Source of the DNA: Oscillospiraceae bacterium
GTDB taxonomy: Bacteria > Bacillota_A > Clostridia > Oscillospirales > Ruminococcaceae
DNA: 12,010 bases
Direction: 5' to 3'
NCBI GenBank assembly: GCA_017829075.1
Contig: JAGAJA010000014.1
Span: 1 to 12,010, forward strand
Shown here: one piece after another, positions 7,049 through 12,010 of the stretch
Layout of the letters: the number at the start of each line of letters is the position of its first letter
Position numbering within the stretch: the first letter of the stretch is position 1
Program-made: the position numbers and the translations under genes
Notes under the pieces: generated by a model
Databases searched by the model: none
What the model saw: only the letters and a program-made list of their open reading frames with translations
What the model was told of the DNA's origin: nothing

Positions 7049-7522
7049 TCAGAAATTTACATTGCGTATATAGATCTGGCAGGGATTATTTTCGTCCCAG
7101 ATCGGAAGCACCTCAAGCTCCCGGAAGCCCAGACTCTGGTAAAAGGTGTTGGCGGTATCGAATTCAGAATAAACGCCCTGTTTAACGGTCTTTACCTGAA
7201 GATACTCGTAGCCCTGCCGCCTTGCGTAATTAAGCAGCGCGGTGAAAAGGCTCTTGCCGACCTTGTGGCGCTGGTATTCCTTTTTTACGCCCATGACATA
7301 GATCTCAGCAGCGTAGGGGCTGGTTTCACGCAGGGCGATAAATCCCTGTAATTCTTCGTCTGAGTACGCCGCCCACACCGGCAGCATTCGGCAGTTTACC
7401 GCATATTCGTCTATACTGAATTTGTTTTCAAATGAGCTTGGCAGAAGCGTCAGAATTTCCCGGCAGACGTTTTCTTTCTCGTCCGGACTGATTATCTGTT
7501 TTACAGAACTTGATTTTGACAT
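7049..7522 (-). CDS. GNAT family N-acetyltransferase
   Basis: A 157-residue GNAT protein. The acetyl-CoA pyrophosphate-binding motif follows strand 4: EIYVMGVKKEYQRHKVGKSL, with the Q/RxxGxG/A-type loop at about residues 85-90. The C-terminal FYQSLGFRE (127-135) is typical of the motif B region. The substrate cannot be told; the family acetylates small molecules, peptides or proteins. I place the start at the ATG at 7522, preceded by AGGGAG. The frame stays open upstream for 55 more codons, but that part runs through the promoter and unrelated spacer sequence. It is a single gene with its own promoter at 7562-7590 and converges on the PH-domain gene. Confidence 0.88.
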   Translation of the reverse strand: MSKSSSVKQIISPDEKENVCREILTLLPSSFENKFSIDEYAVNCRMLPVWAAYSDEELQGFIALRETSPYAAEIYVMGVKKEYQRHKVGKSLFTALLNYARRQGYEYLQVKTVKQGVYSEFDTANTFYQSLGFRELEVLPIWDENNPCQIYIRNVNF

Positions 7523-7561
7523 TTTATCACACTCCCTGATCAATAAAAAAGGAATAACTAT

Positions 7562-7590
7562 ATTATATCCCAAATCGGGGCTTCTGTCAA
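7562..7590 (-). promoter_or_regulatory. Sigma-A-type promoter of the GNAT gene
   Basis: On the minus strand TTGACA (7585-7590) and TATAAT (7562-7567) are exact consensus with a 17-bp spacer. This gives a leader of about 30 nt before the ATG at 7522 and confirms that the longer upstream reading frame is not translated. Confidence 0.85.
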
Positions 7591-7879
7591 CTCTTAGAAC
7601 GGACTGTATAATGTCATGTTGGTACAGACCCCCGAAACATCCGCCCTGCGCGCGTAAGGCATAAGGCGTAAGCCGTTGCCAGTACACTTGCTGGGATAGA
7701 AGTGTTTTTTGCCCCGGCAGAGCCGGGGCAAAAAACGGATTTCAAAAGCCCGCTTCGCGGGCAAAACTGAGTTTTTCGACAAGCTGTTGGTATTCCATTT
7801 TCCCGGTGTTTTATTCTATTTTCGCCTCTTGTCCGATTCGTTTTTATAAATAATTGAGCAGGATTTATCAAGTTTATAC
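7591..7879. other. Hairpin-rich intergenic spacer
   Basis: No gene is supported here. The spacer separates the divergent GNAT and pyrE units. It holds a degenerate hairpin at 7601-7630 (ggactgta with tacagacc), short tandem taaggc-like units near 7656-7676, a strong hairpin (7705-7735), a gcccgc/gcgggc hairpin (7748-7762), and the 15-base motif tttttcgacaagctg (7772-7786) that also occurs at 149-163. Open frames crossing it lack ribosome binding sites and family resemblance. Confidence 0.7.
7705..7735. terminator. Symmetric terminator-like hairpin
   Basis: A 14-bp perfect stem (7705-7718 with 7722-7735, loop aga) has a GC core flanked by T6 on one side and A6 on the other. It can read as a terminator in either direction. 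It lies upstream of both divergent genes, so it would only stop stray transcripts; it may instead be a repeat. Confidence 0.5.
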
Positions 7880-7908
7880 TTGAATTATTCGATCAACTGT
7901 GATATAAT
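7880..7908 (+). promoter_or_regulatory. Promoter of the pyrE cluster
   Basis: TTGAAT (7880-7885) and TATAAT (7903-7908) are separated by 17 bp. The start would lie near 7915, leaving a leader of only about 37 nt. That is too short for a PyrR-type attenuator, and none is seen. Confidence 0.75.
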
Positions 7909-7951
7909 AAAGAAAAATGAAATAGTATGCTCTACGGGAGGGAACGTTTTA

Positions 7952-8608
7952 ATGACATACAAAGAAAGCTTTATTAAATTCATGGTGGACAGCGGAGTGC
8001 TGAAGTTTGGCGAATTTACGCTGAAAAGCGGCAGACTTGCTCCCTACTTCATCAATGCCGGAAACTACAAGACCGGCGCTCAGCTTGCAAAGCTGGGTGA
8101 ATTCTATGCAGAGTGCATAACCGAAAACGGACTGAAGCCCCAGACACTGTTTGGTCCGGCTTACAAGGGTATCCCGCTGTCGGTTTCCGCATGCACCGCG
8201 CTTTACAACAAGTTCGGCGTTGACGTGAATTACTGCTTTGACCGCAAGGAGGTCAAGGATCACGGCGAGGGCGGAATGTTCGTGGGCAAATCCCTTGAGG
8301 ACGGCGAAAAGGTGGTTATCATCGAGGACGTTATGACCTCAGGAAAGGCTCTGAGAGAAGTTCTGCCGAAGCTCATGGGTGCAGCAAAGGTGGATATCGA
8401 GGGCATGATCATCACCGTTGACCGCATGGAAAAGGGTCTGACCTCTGATAAATCCGCAGTTCAGGAGGTTTATGACGAATTCGGTGTCAAGGTATACTCT
8501 ATCGTCAACATCAACGACATCATCGACGCTTTGGAAAAGGGCATTATCCCCGGTGCAGAGTACGTTGACAAGATGAAGGAATACAGAAAAGTATACGGCG
8601 TGGGCTAA
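7952..8608 (+). CDS. pyrE: Orotate phosphoribosyltransferase
   Basis: A 218-residue enzyme that joins orotate to PRPP to make orotidine 5'-monophosphate, the fifth step of pyrimidine synthesis, in the cytoplasm. The type I phosphoribosyltransferase PRPP-binding motif is clear: VVIIEDVMTSGKA (121-133). The flexible catalytic loop RKEVKDHGEGG (98-108) and the orotate/substrate region FTLKSGRLAPYF (22-33) are also as expected. Length is normal for PyrE. I chose the ATG at 7952, which has GGAGGG 9 bases upstream; the frame is open earlier, but that part lies within the promoter. No other pyr genes are in the window. It is followed at 47 bp by a CofE-like gene, probably in one transcript. Confidence 0.96.
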   Translation: MTYKESFIKFMVDSGVLKFGEFTLKSGRLAPYFINAGNYKTGAQLAKLGEFYAECITENGLKPQTLFGPAYKGIPLSVSACTALYNKFGVDVNYCFDRKEVKDHGEGGMFVGKSLEDGEKVVIIEDVMTSGKALREVLPKLMGAAKVDIEGMIITVDRMEKGLTSDKSAVQEVYDEFGVKVYSIVNINDIIDALEKGIIPGAEYVDKMKEYRKVYGVG

Positions 8609-8655
8609 AACTCACTGTATAATTACAGATAATAAAAACTAAGGGGAAAATAACA

Positions 8656-9357
8656 ATGGAAATGCCATTTCAGCCCAATGAGGGCAAAAATCTGGAGATA
8701 GACACGGATTTCGGCAGATATGCGAGATATCCGGTTAAAACCCACGTTATCACAAAGGACGACGTTCTGGAGGACGTGCTTGACAAGTACGTTAAGGACT
8801 ACATTCAGGACGGCGATACGATAATCATGTCGGAGAAGATCGTTGCGATCTCTCAGGGGCGCGCGTTCCCGATCGACGAGATAAAGGTTTCAAGGCTGGC
8901 AAGGCTATTGTCAAGGTTTGTCGTAAAGACGAATTACGGCATTGGTCTTGGAATGCCGGAAACAATGGAGCTTTGCATTCGCGAGGTCGGCAGGCCGAAG
9001 GTGCTGTGGGCGGCGTTCTGCGCGGCTATCGGTAAGCTTTTCGGCAAGCGCGGTGTGTTCTACAACATATGCGGAATGAAAGCAAGGGCGATAGACGGCC
9101 CGTGTGAATACACTCTGCCGCCGTATAATCACTATGCGAAAATGGCTCCTGACAAGCCGGACGAGGTGGCGGAGAGGCTGACAAAGCATCTCGGCGTGGA
9201 CGTTGTTATTATCGACGCGAACGATATCGGCGCGAATGTCCTCGGAAAGCCCAGAAAGGATATGCCGGACGAGTTCCCTATTCAGGCTTTCAAGGACAAT
9301 CCTCTCGACCAGTGCTCTCAGCAGACACCTATTGCAATAGTTCGAAAGGTTTCGTAA
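8656..9357 (+). CDS. CofE-like protein (coenzyme F420 gamma-glutamyl ligase family)
   Basis: A 233-residue protein resembling the F420-0:gamma-glutamyl ligase family. The stretch DTIIMSEKIVAISQGRAFPI (54-73) matches the family's early S-KIV-x-QGR motif. DANDIGANVLG (187-197) sits where CofE has an acidic, metal-binding, glycine-rich motif, but it is diverged. Alternating acidic and glycine segments fit a ligase-like fold. F420 is not expected in a fermenting Clostridia species and no other F420 gene is seen, so it may instead add glutamate (or a similar amino acid) to another molecule, an inference only. It starts at an ATG with AAGGGGA upstream, 47 bp after pyrE and 43 bp before the next gene, so the three form a likely operon. 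Confidence 0.7.
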   Translation: MEMPFQPNEGKNLEIDTDFGRYARYPVKTHVITKDDVLEDVLDKYVKDYIQDGDTIIMSEKIVAISQGRAFPIDEIKVSRLARLLSRFVVKTNYGIGLGMPETMELCIREVGRPKVLWAAFCAAIGKLFGKRGVFYNICGMKARAIDGPCEYTLPPYNHYAKMAPDKPDEVAERLTKHLGVDVVIIDANDIGANVLGKPRKDMPDEFPIQAFKDNPLDQCSQQTPIAIVRKVS

Positions 9358-9400
9358 AAACTCCCGATAAGGGTATGATATTATGAAAGGTGGTGTGATT

Positions 9401-10132
9401 ATGGCAACTATCGGCAGCATGGCAATGACGCAGATCAAAATGGCTCAGGTTTCCACGAAGTATGGCGTTAATTCCTCGAACCTGTTCACCAAGAGCAGCT
9501 TCCAGACTGGTACAAGCTCCAAAACGTCTGTGAACGACGCAATGGAGAGTATCCTGAGGAACAAGAGCGACTACATCAAGGAGCAGTACACAAAGCTTTA
9601 CAACTCGATCTTCCCGAATGCGGAGGAAAGCGAGAAAGCAGAGCAGACGGTTTCCGTGAAGTCGGCGGCGATGAAGGCGGAGAAATCCTCCTACGACCTG
9701 ACGAGCTTCGCAAATTCGCTGGATTTCGGCGGAGAGGTTGATACCGAGGCTGCGGCGAAGAAGATACAGAGCTTTGTGGACGACTACAACAGTTTTATCG
9801 GCGCTGTGGGAGAGTCCGACAACCAGTCGGTGCTCCAGAAGGGCGTTATCATGGTGAACACCGCTAAGGTTTACAGCAGTGCGCTGAAACGCTCAGGAGT
9901 CACCTTAGGCAGCGACAACAAGCTGACCTTTGACAAGGAGAAGCTGAACGGGATAAAGGCTTACGAGCTGAAGTCCACATTTGGCACAGGCGGTTTTTCC
10001 TCAAAGGTGAGCCAGAAAGCGGCGCAGGTTGAGCGGCTTCAGGGAAGCACGGGAAATCTGTTCGCCTATTCCAACACGGTCACGCCGAGTTATACCTATA
10101 ATATCGGCGCGCTGTTAAGTACTTACGCTTAA
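9401..10132 (+). CDS. Hypothetical protein with weak FliD-like (flagellar cap) signature
   Basis: A 243-residue protein of unknown function. The middle resembles the C-terminal part of flagellar hook-associated protein FliD. AAKKIQSFVDDYNSFIGAV (118-136) matches its helical start, and SGVTLGSDNKLTFDKEKLNG (165-184) matches the G(I/V)xxxxDGxLxxDxxKL pattern, followed by FGTGGFSSKVSQKA. Full FliD is about twice as long. There is no signal peptide, membrane helix or enzyme motif, and the protein is rich in Ser, Thr, Lys and Ala. I chose the ATG at 9401, 7 bases after AAAGGTGG; an in-frame ATG at 9383 has no site. It ends the pyrE cluster, with a terminator right after it. No other flagellar gene is present. 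A flagellar origin is a suggestion only. Confidence 0.65.
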   Translation: MATIGSMAMTQIKMAQVSTKYGVNSSNLFTKSSFQTGTSSKTSVNDAMESILRNKSDYIKEQYTKLYNSIFPNAEESEKAEQTVSVKSAAMKAEKSSYDLTSFANSLDFGGEVDTEAAAKKIQSFVDDYNSFIGAVGESDNQSVLQKGVIMVNTAKVYSSALKRSGVTLGSDNKLTFDKEKLNGIKAYELKSTFGTGGFSSKVSQKAAQVERLQGSTGNLFAYSNTVTPSYTYNIGALLSTYA

Positions 10133-10139
10133 ACCATTT

Positions 10140-10173
10140 ACCGCCCTCCCGGATTTCGGAAGGGCGGTTTTTT
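10140..10173 (+). terminator. Terminator of the pyrE cluster
   Basis: A 12-bp stem with one mismatch (10140-10151 with 10157-10168, loop gattt) is followed by T6. It starts 8 bp after the stop codon of the FliD-like gene, a classic Rho-independent terminator. Confidence 0.92.
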
Positions 10174-10181
10174 CTATAAAC

Positions 10182-10207
10182 AAAACCCCCGGAGAACGAT
10201 CCGGGGG
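10182..10207 (-). terminator. Terminator of the rpsF-ssb-rpsR operon
   Basis: On the minus strand an 8-bp stem, cccccgga with tccggggg (10200-10207 and 10186-10193), is followed by a short T run (10182-10185). It lies about 20 bp past the rpsR stop codon, back to back with the terminator of the opposite unit. Confidence 0.85.
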
Positions 10208-10227
10208 TAAATTGTGTTACTGATAAA

Positions 10228-10476
10228 TTACTCAGCGGTGTAGGGAATGAGAGCGATCTGTCTTGCTCTCTTCACTGCTGTTGTGAGCGCTCTCTGGTGA
10301 TAAGCGCAGCAGCCGGTTACGCGGCGGGGAAGGATCTTTGCGCGCTCGGTCATATACTTTCTGAGCTTTGCAACGTCCTTGTAATCAATGAATTCAGAAC
10401 GGTCAACGCAGAACTGGCAAACCTTTTTTCTGGGACGCTTTACAGCGTGAGCCGGTCTTTCAAACTTTTCAGCCAT
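10228..10476 (-). CDS. rpsR: 30S ribosomal protein bS18, zinc-binding form
   Basis: An 82-residue ribosomal protein of the small-subunit platform, partner of bS6. The family stretches [20 protein letters not shown] and [22 protein letters not shown] are clear. Cysteines at 20 and 23 (VCQFC) and C57 with H60 (CAYH) could bind zinc, as in the C+ form of S18 known from other Clostridia. It is the last gene of the rpsF-ssb-rpsR operon, with 46 bp between the ssb stop and its start, and AAAGGAGG upstream of the ATG. Confidence 0.97.
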   Translation of the reverse strand: MAEKFERPAHAVKRPRKKVCQFCVDRSEFIDYKDVAKLRKYMTERAKILPRRVTGCCAYHQRALTTAVKRARQIALIPYTAE

Positions 10477-10522
10477 GATACTGAACCTCCTTTATTATTC
10501 AGGTTAAACGGATTTTTGTTAC

Positions 10523-10972
10523 TTAGAACGGGTAGTCGTCGTCGGACGCAGCGGAACTAAAATCACTCGCCGGGGACTGCGGTGCAGCCGGAGCGGGCGC
10601 AGGCACTGCGGACGGTGCAGATGCGGCATAATCGTTATATGCGCCGCCCTGCGATTTTTCGCCGGTGAATGAAATTCGGTCTGCGACTATCTCATACCAT
10701 GTGGCAGGATTGCCGTTCTTGTCGGTGTAGCTTCTTGTTGTCATTTCGCCCTCGACCAGAATCATGCGTCCCTTGCTAAAATAGCGGTTCACAAACTCTG
10801 CCTGCTGGCGCCATGCGACAACATTGAAGAAATCGGATTTTCTCTCTTCGCCCTTAGGTGTGAAACGGCGGTCAACCGCAATGCGGAATGAGCATACGTT
10901 TACTCCCTGGGGAGTGGTTTTTAATTCGGGGTCGTTTACAACTCGTCCCATCATTATAACCTTGTTATACAT
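10523..10972 (-). CDS. ssb: Single-stranded DNA-binding protein
   Basis: A 149-residue SSB that coats single-stranded DNA in replication, repair and recombination. Residues 1-105 are the OB fold, with the family motifs NKVIMMGRVVNDPELKTTPQG, SFRIAVDRRF and DFFNVVAWRQQAEFV. The rest is a flexible Ala/Pro/Ser-rich linker ending in the acidic tip DDDYPF, which recruits partner proteins. Length is normal. GGAGGTG precedes the ATG. It is the middle gene of the rpsF-ssb-rpsR operon, the usual place in Firmicutes. Confidence 0.98.
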   Translation of the reverse strand: MYNKVIMMGRVVNDPELKTTPQGVNVCSFRIAVDRRFTPKGEERKSDFFNVVAWRQQAEFVNRYFSKGRMILVEGEMTTRSYTDKNGNPATWYEIVADRISFTGEKSQGGAYNDYAASAPSAVPAPAPAAPQSPASDFSSAASDDDYPF

Positions 10973-11013
10973 AAATACACCTCCGATTTGATAATCACAG
11001 CTTCACAGCGAAA

Positions 11014-11316
11014 TTATTCCTGACCCTGTGCAAGTACAACGATGGAACGCAGAACGCCGTCAGTGATGTTGATGATACGCTCAAGCTCCATGGGGAAATC
11101 GGGCTTGGACTCGAAGTTGTAGAGTACATAATAGCCCTCGCCCTCGTAGTTGATCTCGTAAGCGAGCTTCTTCTTGCCCCACTCATCAGTGTTGGTGAGT
11201 GTGCCGTTTGCCTGAATGAGGTCAGCGAACTTAGCTACAAGCGCCTTGATCTCGTCCTCGGTCTTCTTCAGAGAGAAAACGATTATCGCCTCATACTTTT
11301 CAGATAACTTTGCCAT
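11014..11316 (-). CDS. rpsF: 30S ribosomal protein bS6
   Basis: A 100-residue ribosomal protein that pairs with bS18 on the platform of the small subunit. The family signature is seen in YEAIIVFSLKKTEDEIKALV at the start and WGKKKLAYEINYEGEGYYV in the middle (about 46-64), with the ferredoxin-like pattern of alternating strands and helices. Length is normal. AAGGAGGTG precedes the ATG at a good distance. It is the first gene of the operon, 41 bp before ssb. Its leader may carry the S6:S18-binding element. Confidence 0.97.
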   Translation of the reverse strand: MAKLSEKYEAIIVFSLKKTEDEIKALVAKFADLIQANGTLTNTDEWGKKKLAYEINYEGEGYYVLYNFESKPDFPMELERIINITDGVLRSIVVLAQGQE

Positions 11317-11335
11317 TTGTATAGCACCTCCTTAT

Positions 11336-11400
11336 GGATATATATCCCGTGCGGTATTGCACGAGAAAGGGGTTAATGGCTTTTTTAGCCTTAACTACAT
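11336..11400 (-). promoter_or_regulatory. rpsF leader, candidate S6:S18-binding RNA element
   Basis: The transcript between the promoter and the rpsF ribosome binding site can form a ggct/agcc hairpin (11378-11390), then a cgtgc/gcacg hairpin (11348-11363) with AAUACC in the loop, giving ACCG at its 3' side. Many bacteria autoregulate this operon through a leader RNA with a conserved CCG that binds S6:S18. The fold here was not checked against the family model. Confidence 0.35.
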
Positions 11401-11401
11401 C

Positions 11402-11430
11402 ATTATATCAGAATTATCCTGCTTTGTCAA
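11402..11430 (-). promoter_or_regulatory. Sigma-A-type promoter of rpsF-ssb-rpsR
   Basis: On the minus strand TTGACA (11425-11430) and TATAAT (11402-11407) are exact consensus with a 17-bp spacer. This leaves a leader of about 80 nt before the rpsF ATG, consistent with a strongly expressed ribosomal operon. Confidence 0.88.
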
Positions 11431-11531
11431 GGGCTTTGGAGGGACTTTTTTCGGATTTTGGGGAAATTTATGAATTGGAATTTGTCGGGCGGGTACGCCC
11501 GCCAGCGACTTCCGCGCTTCGCGCGGAAAAT

Positions 11532-11746
11532 GCTTTTCGCTTCCTTTTGGCACAAAAGGAAGTAGGGTGTGGGGCAAAGCCCCACCACTCGCGCGGTAGC
11601 GCGCTACTCGGCGCGGCAGCGCCGCTATACGCGTAAAAGGCGCTAAAGGGGTTCGGGTCGGGGGACAAACGGAACGTTTGTCGTTGAAACAAGAGTTTTC
11701 CCCCGGTCAATGACTGCGGAGCAGGCATTGACAAACTCAAAAAACT
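11532..11746 (-). repeat. Dispersed hairpin-rich element, copy 2
   Basis: Read on the minus strand, this contains the same ordered blocks as 2241-2434: agttttttg, a hairpin (gtcaatg with cattgac), gggggaaaactcttgtttca, the acaaacg/cgtttgt hairpin, ccccgaccc, tttagcgcc, gtggggc/gccccac, and cttccttttg/caaaaggaag ending in gcgaaaagc. A GC-rich insert (about 11590-11635, gcgcg and ggcgc palindromes) makes it about 20 bp longer. It lies upstream of the rpsF promoter. Next to it are further small GC hairpins (11487-11526). Confidence 0.8.
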
Positions 11747-11833
11747 TATGCCAAATTGAAATTTTCACAATAGATTTATCATGTGGACAGTTGTTGTTTG
11801 GAACTTTTAAGAATAATTTGTTTTCGCACAGGA

Positions 11834-11924
11834 CTGAGGAGAAACCCTTCGGGGAAAGGGGGGAACTAAGAAAATCCGACAAAAACCGGACGTTCCCCCC
11901 TTTCCCCTACGGTTTTCTCCTCAG
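11834..11924. repeat. Long hairpin, 33-bp arms
   Basis: Arms 11834-11866 and 11892-11924 are complementary at 30 of 33 positions around a 25-base loop. Each arm runs ctgaggagaaa, a variable middle, then ggggaaaggggggaac. There is no T tail, so it is not an ordinary terminator. The rest of 11747-12010 has no gene that I can support. Confidence 0.8.
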
Positions 11925-11950
11925 ACTCCTCTCCCATGTTGCCCATAGTT

Positions 11951-12002
11951 GTGCGACATCGTGTCGCACTTTGGGGCAACTGCGCAAACGTCCTGTTTGC
12001 GC
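11951..12002. repeat. Two adjacent hairpins at the window end
   Basis: gtgcgaca/tgtcgcac (11951-11969) and gcgcaaac/gtttgcgc (11982-12002) each have 8-bp perfect stems. The second, with loop gtcct, is related to the hairpin at 41-62 read on the other strand (gcaaacgtccgtgtttgc). Confidence 0.65.
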
Positions 12003-12010
12003 CCTCTCCC

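Noticed and set aside
7523..7687. N-terminal extension of the GNAT protein
   Set aside because: It would run through a consensus promoter and spacer; the ATG at 7522 has its own ribosome binding site.
7594..7871. Small genes in the GNAT-pyrE spacer
   Set aside because: These frames cross hairpins and short tandem units, lack ribosome binding sites and show no family resemblance.
7909..7951. Pyrimidine-sensing attenuator before pyrE
   Set aside because: The leader from the predicted start is about 37 nt, too short for a PyrR-binding loop plus terminator, and none is seen.
11468..11882. Two overlapping small genes downstream of the second element
   Set aside because: They derive from repeat sequence; one shares its peptide with the first element copy only because the DNA is shared.

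Overview
The window looks like part of the chromosome of an anaerobic Gram-positive bacterium of the Clostridia, most likely a gut Ruminococcus/Oscillospiraceae relative. This rests on strong AGGAGG-type ribosome binding sites, several promoters with exact or near-exact TTGACA-17-TATAAT boxes, the rpsF-ssb-rpsR operon order, the zinc-type S18 protein, and protein style. The genus assignment is inference; there is no rRNA in the window.

Layout. 1-200 is non-coding and repeat-rich (a 67-bp tandem duplication carrying hairpins). 197-2182 (minus) is a tetR gene with a structured leader, translationally overlapping a cation:proton antiporter gene that is broken by a one-base frameshift. 2190-2480 is non-coding: a minus-strand terminator and the first copy of a hairpin-rich dispersed element. 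2482-6358 (minus) is a marR gene plus a very large ATPase-permease fusion ABC transporter, with an unusual Gln/Met-rich repeated extracellular region. Divergent from marR, 6460-6846 (plus) is a small bacterial-PH-domain membrane protein whose 3' end is occupied by a possible 67-bp MITE-like element. 7049-7590 (minus) is a GNAT acetyltransferase with its own promoter. 7591-7879 is hairpin-rich non-coding DNA. 7880-10173 (plus) is a three-gene cluster: pyrE, a CofE-like (F420 glutamyl-ligase family) protein, and a protein with weak resemblance to flagellar cap protein FliD, closed by a good terminator. 10182-11430 (minus) is the ribosomal/replication operon rpsF-ssb-rpsR with promoter and terminator. 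11431-12010 is non-coding and packed with repeats, including the second, inverted copy of the dispersed element and a 33-bp-arm hairpin.

How it works together. Two modules pair a one-component regulator with a transporter (TetR with antiporter; MarR with MacB/FtsX-type ABC transporter), a common arrangement for stress or toxic-compound responses. The pyrE cluster joins pyrimidine synthesis to two proteins of unclear role. The rpsF operon is standard housekeeping. Non-coding gaps are unusually rich in palindromic repeats; these, the repeat-bearing transporter and the FliD-like and CofE-like genes are the parts most worth a second look. I found no complete transposase, phage genes, CRISPR array, tRNA or rRNA.
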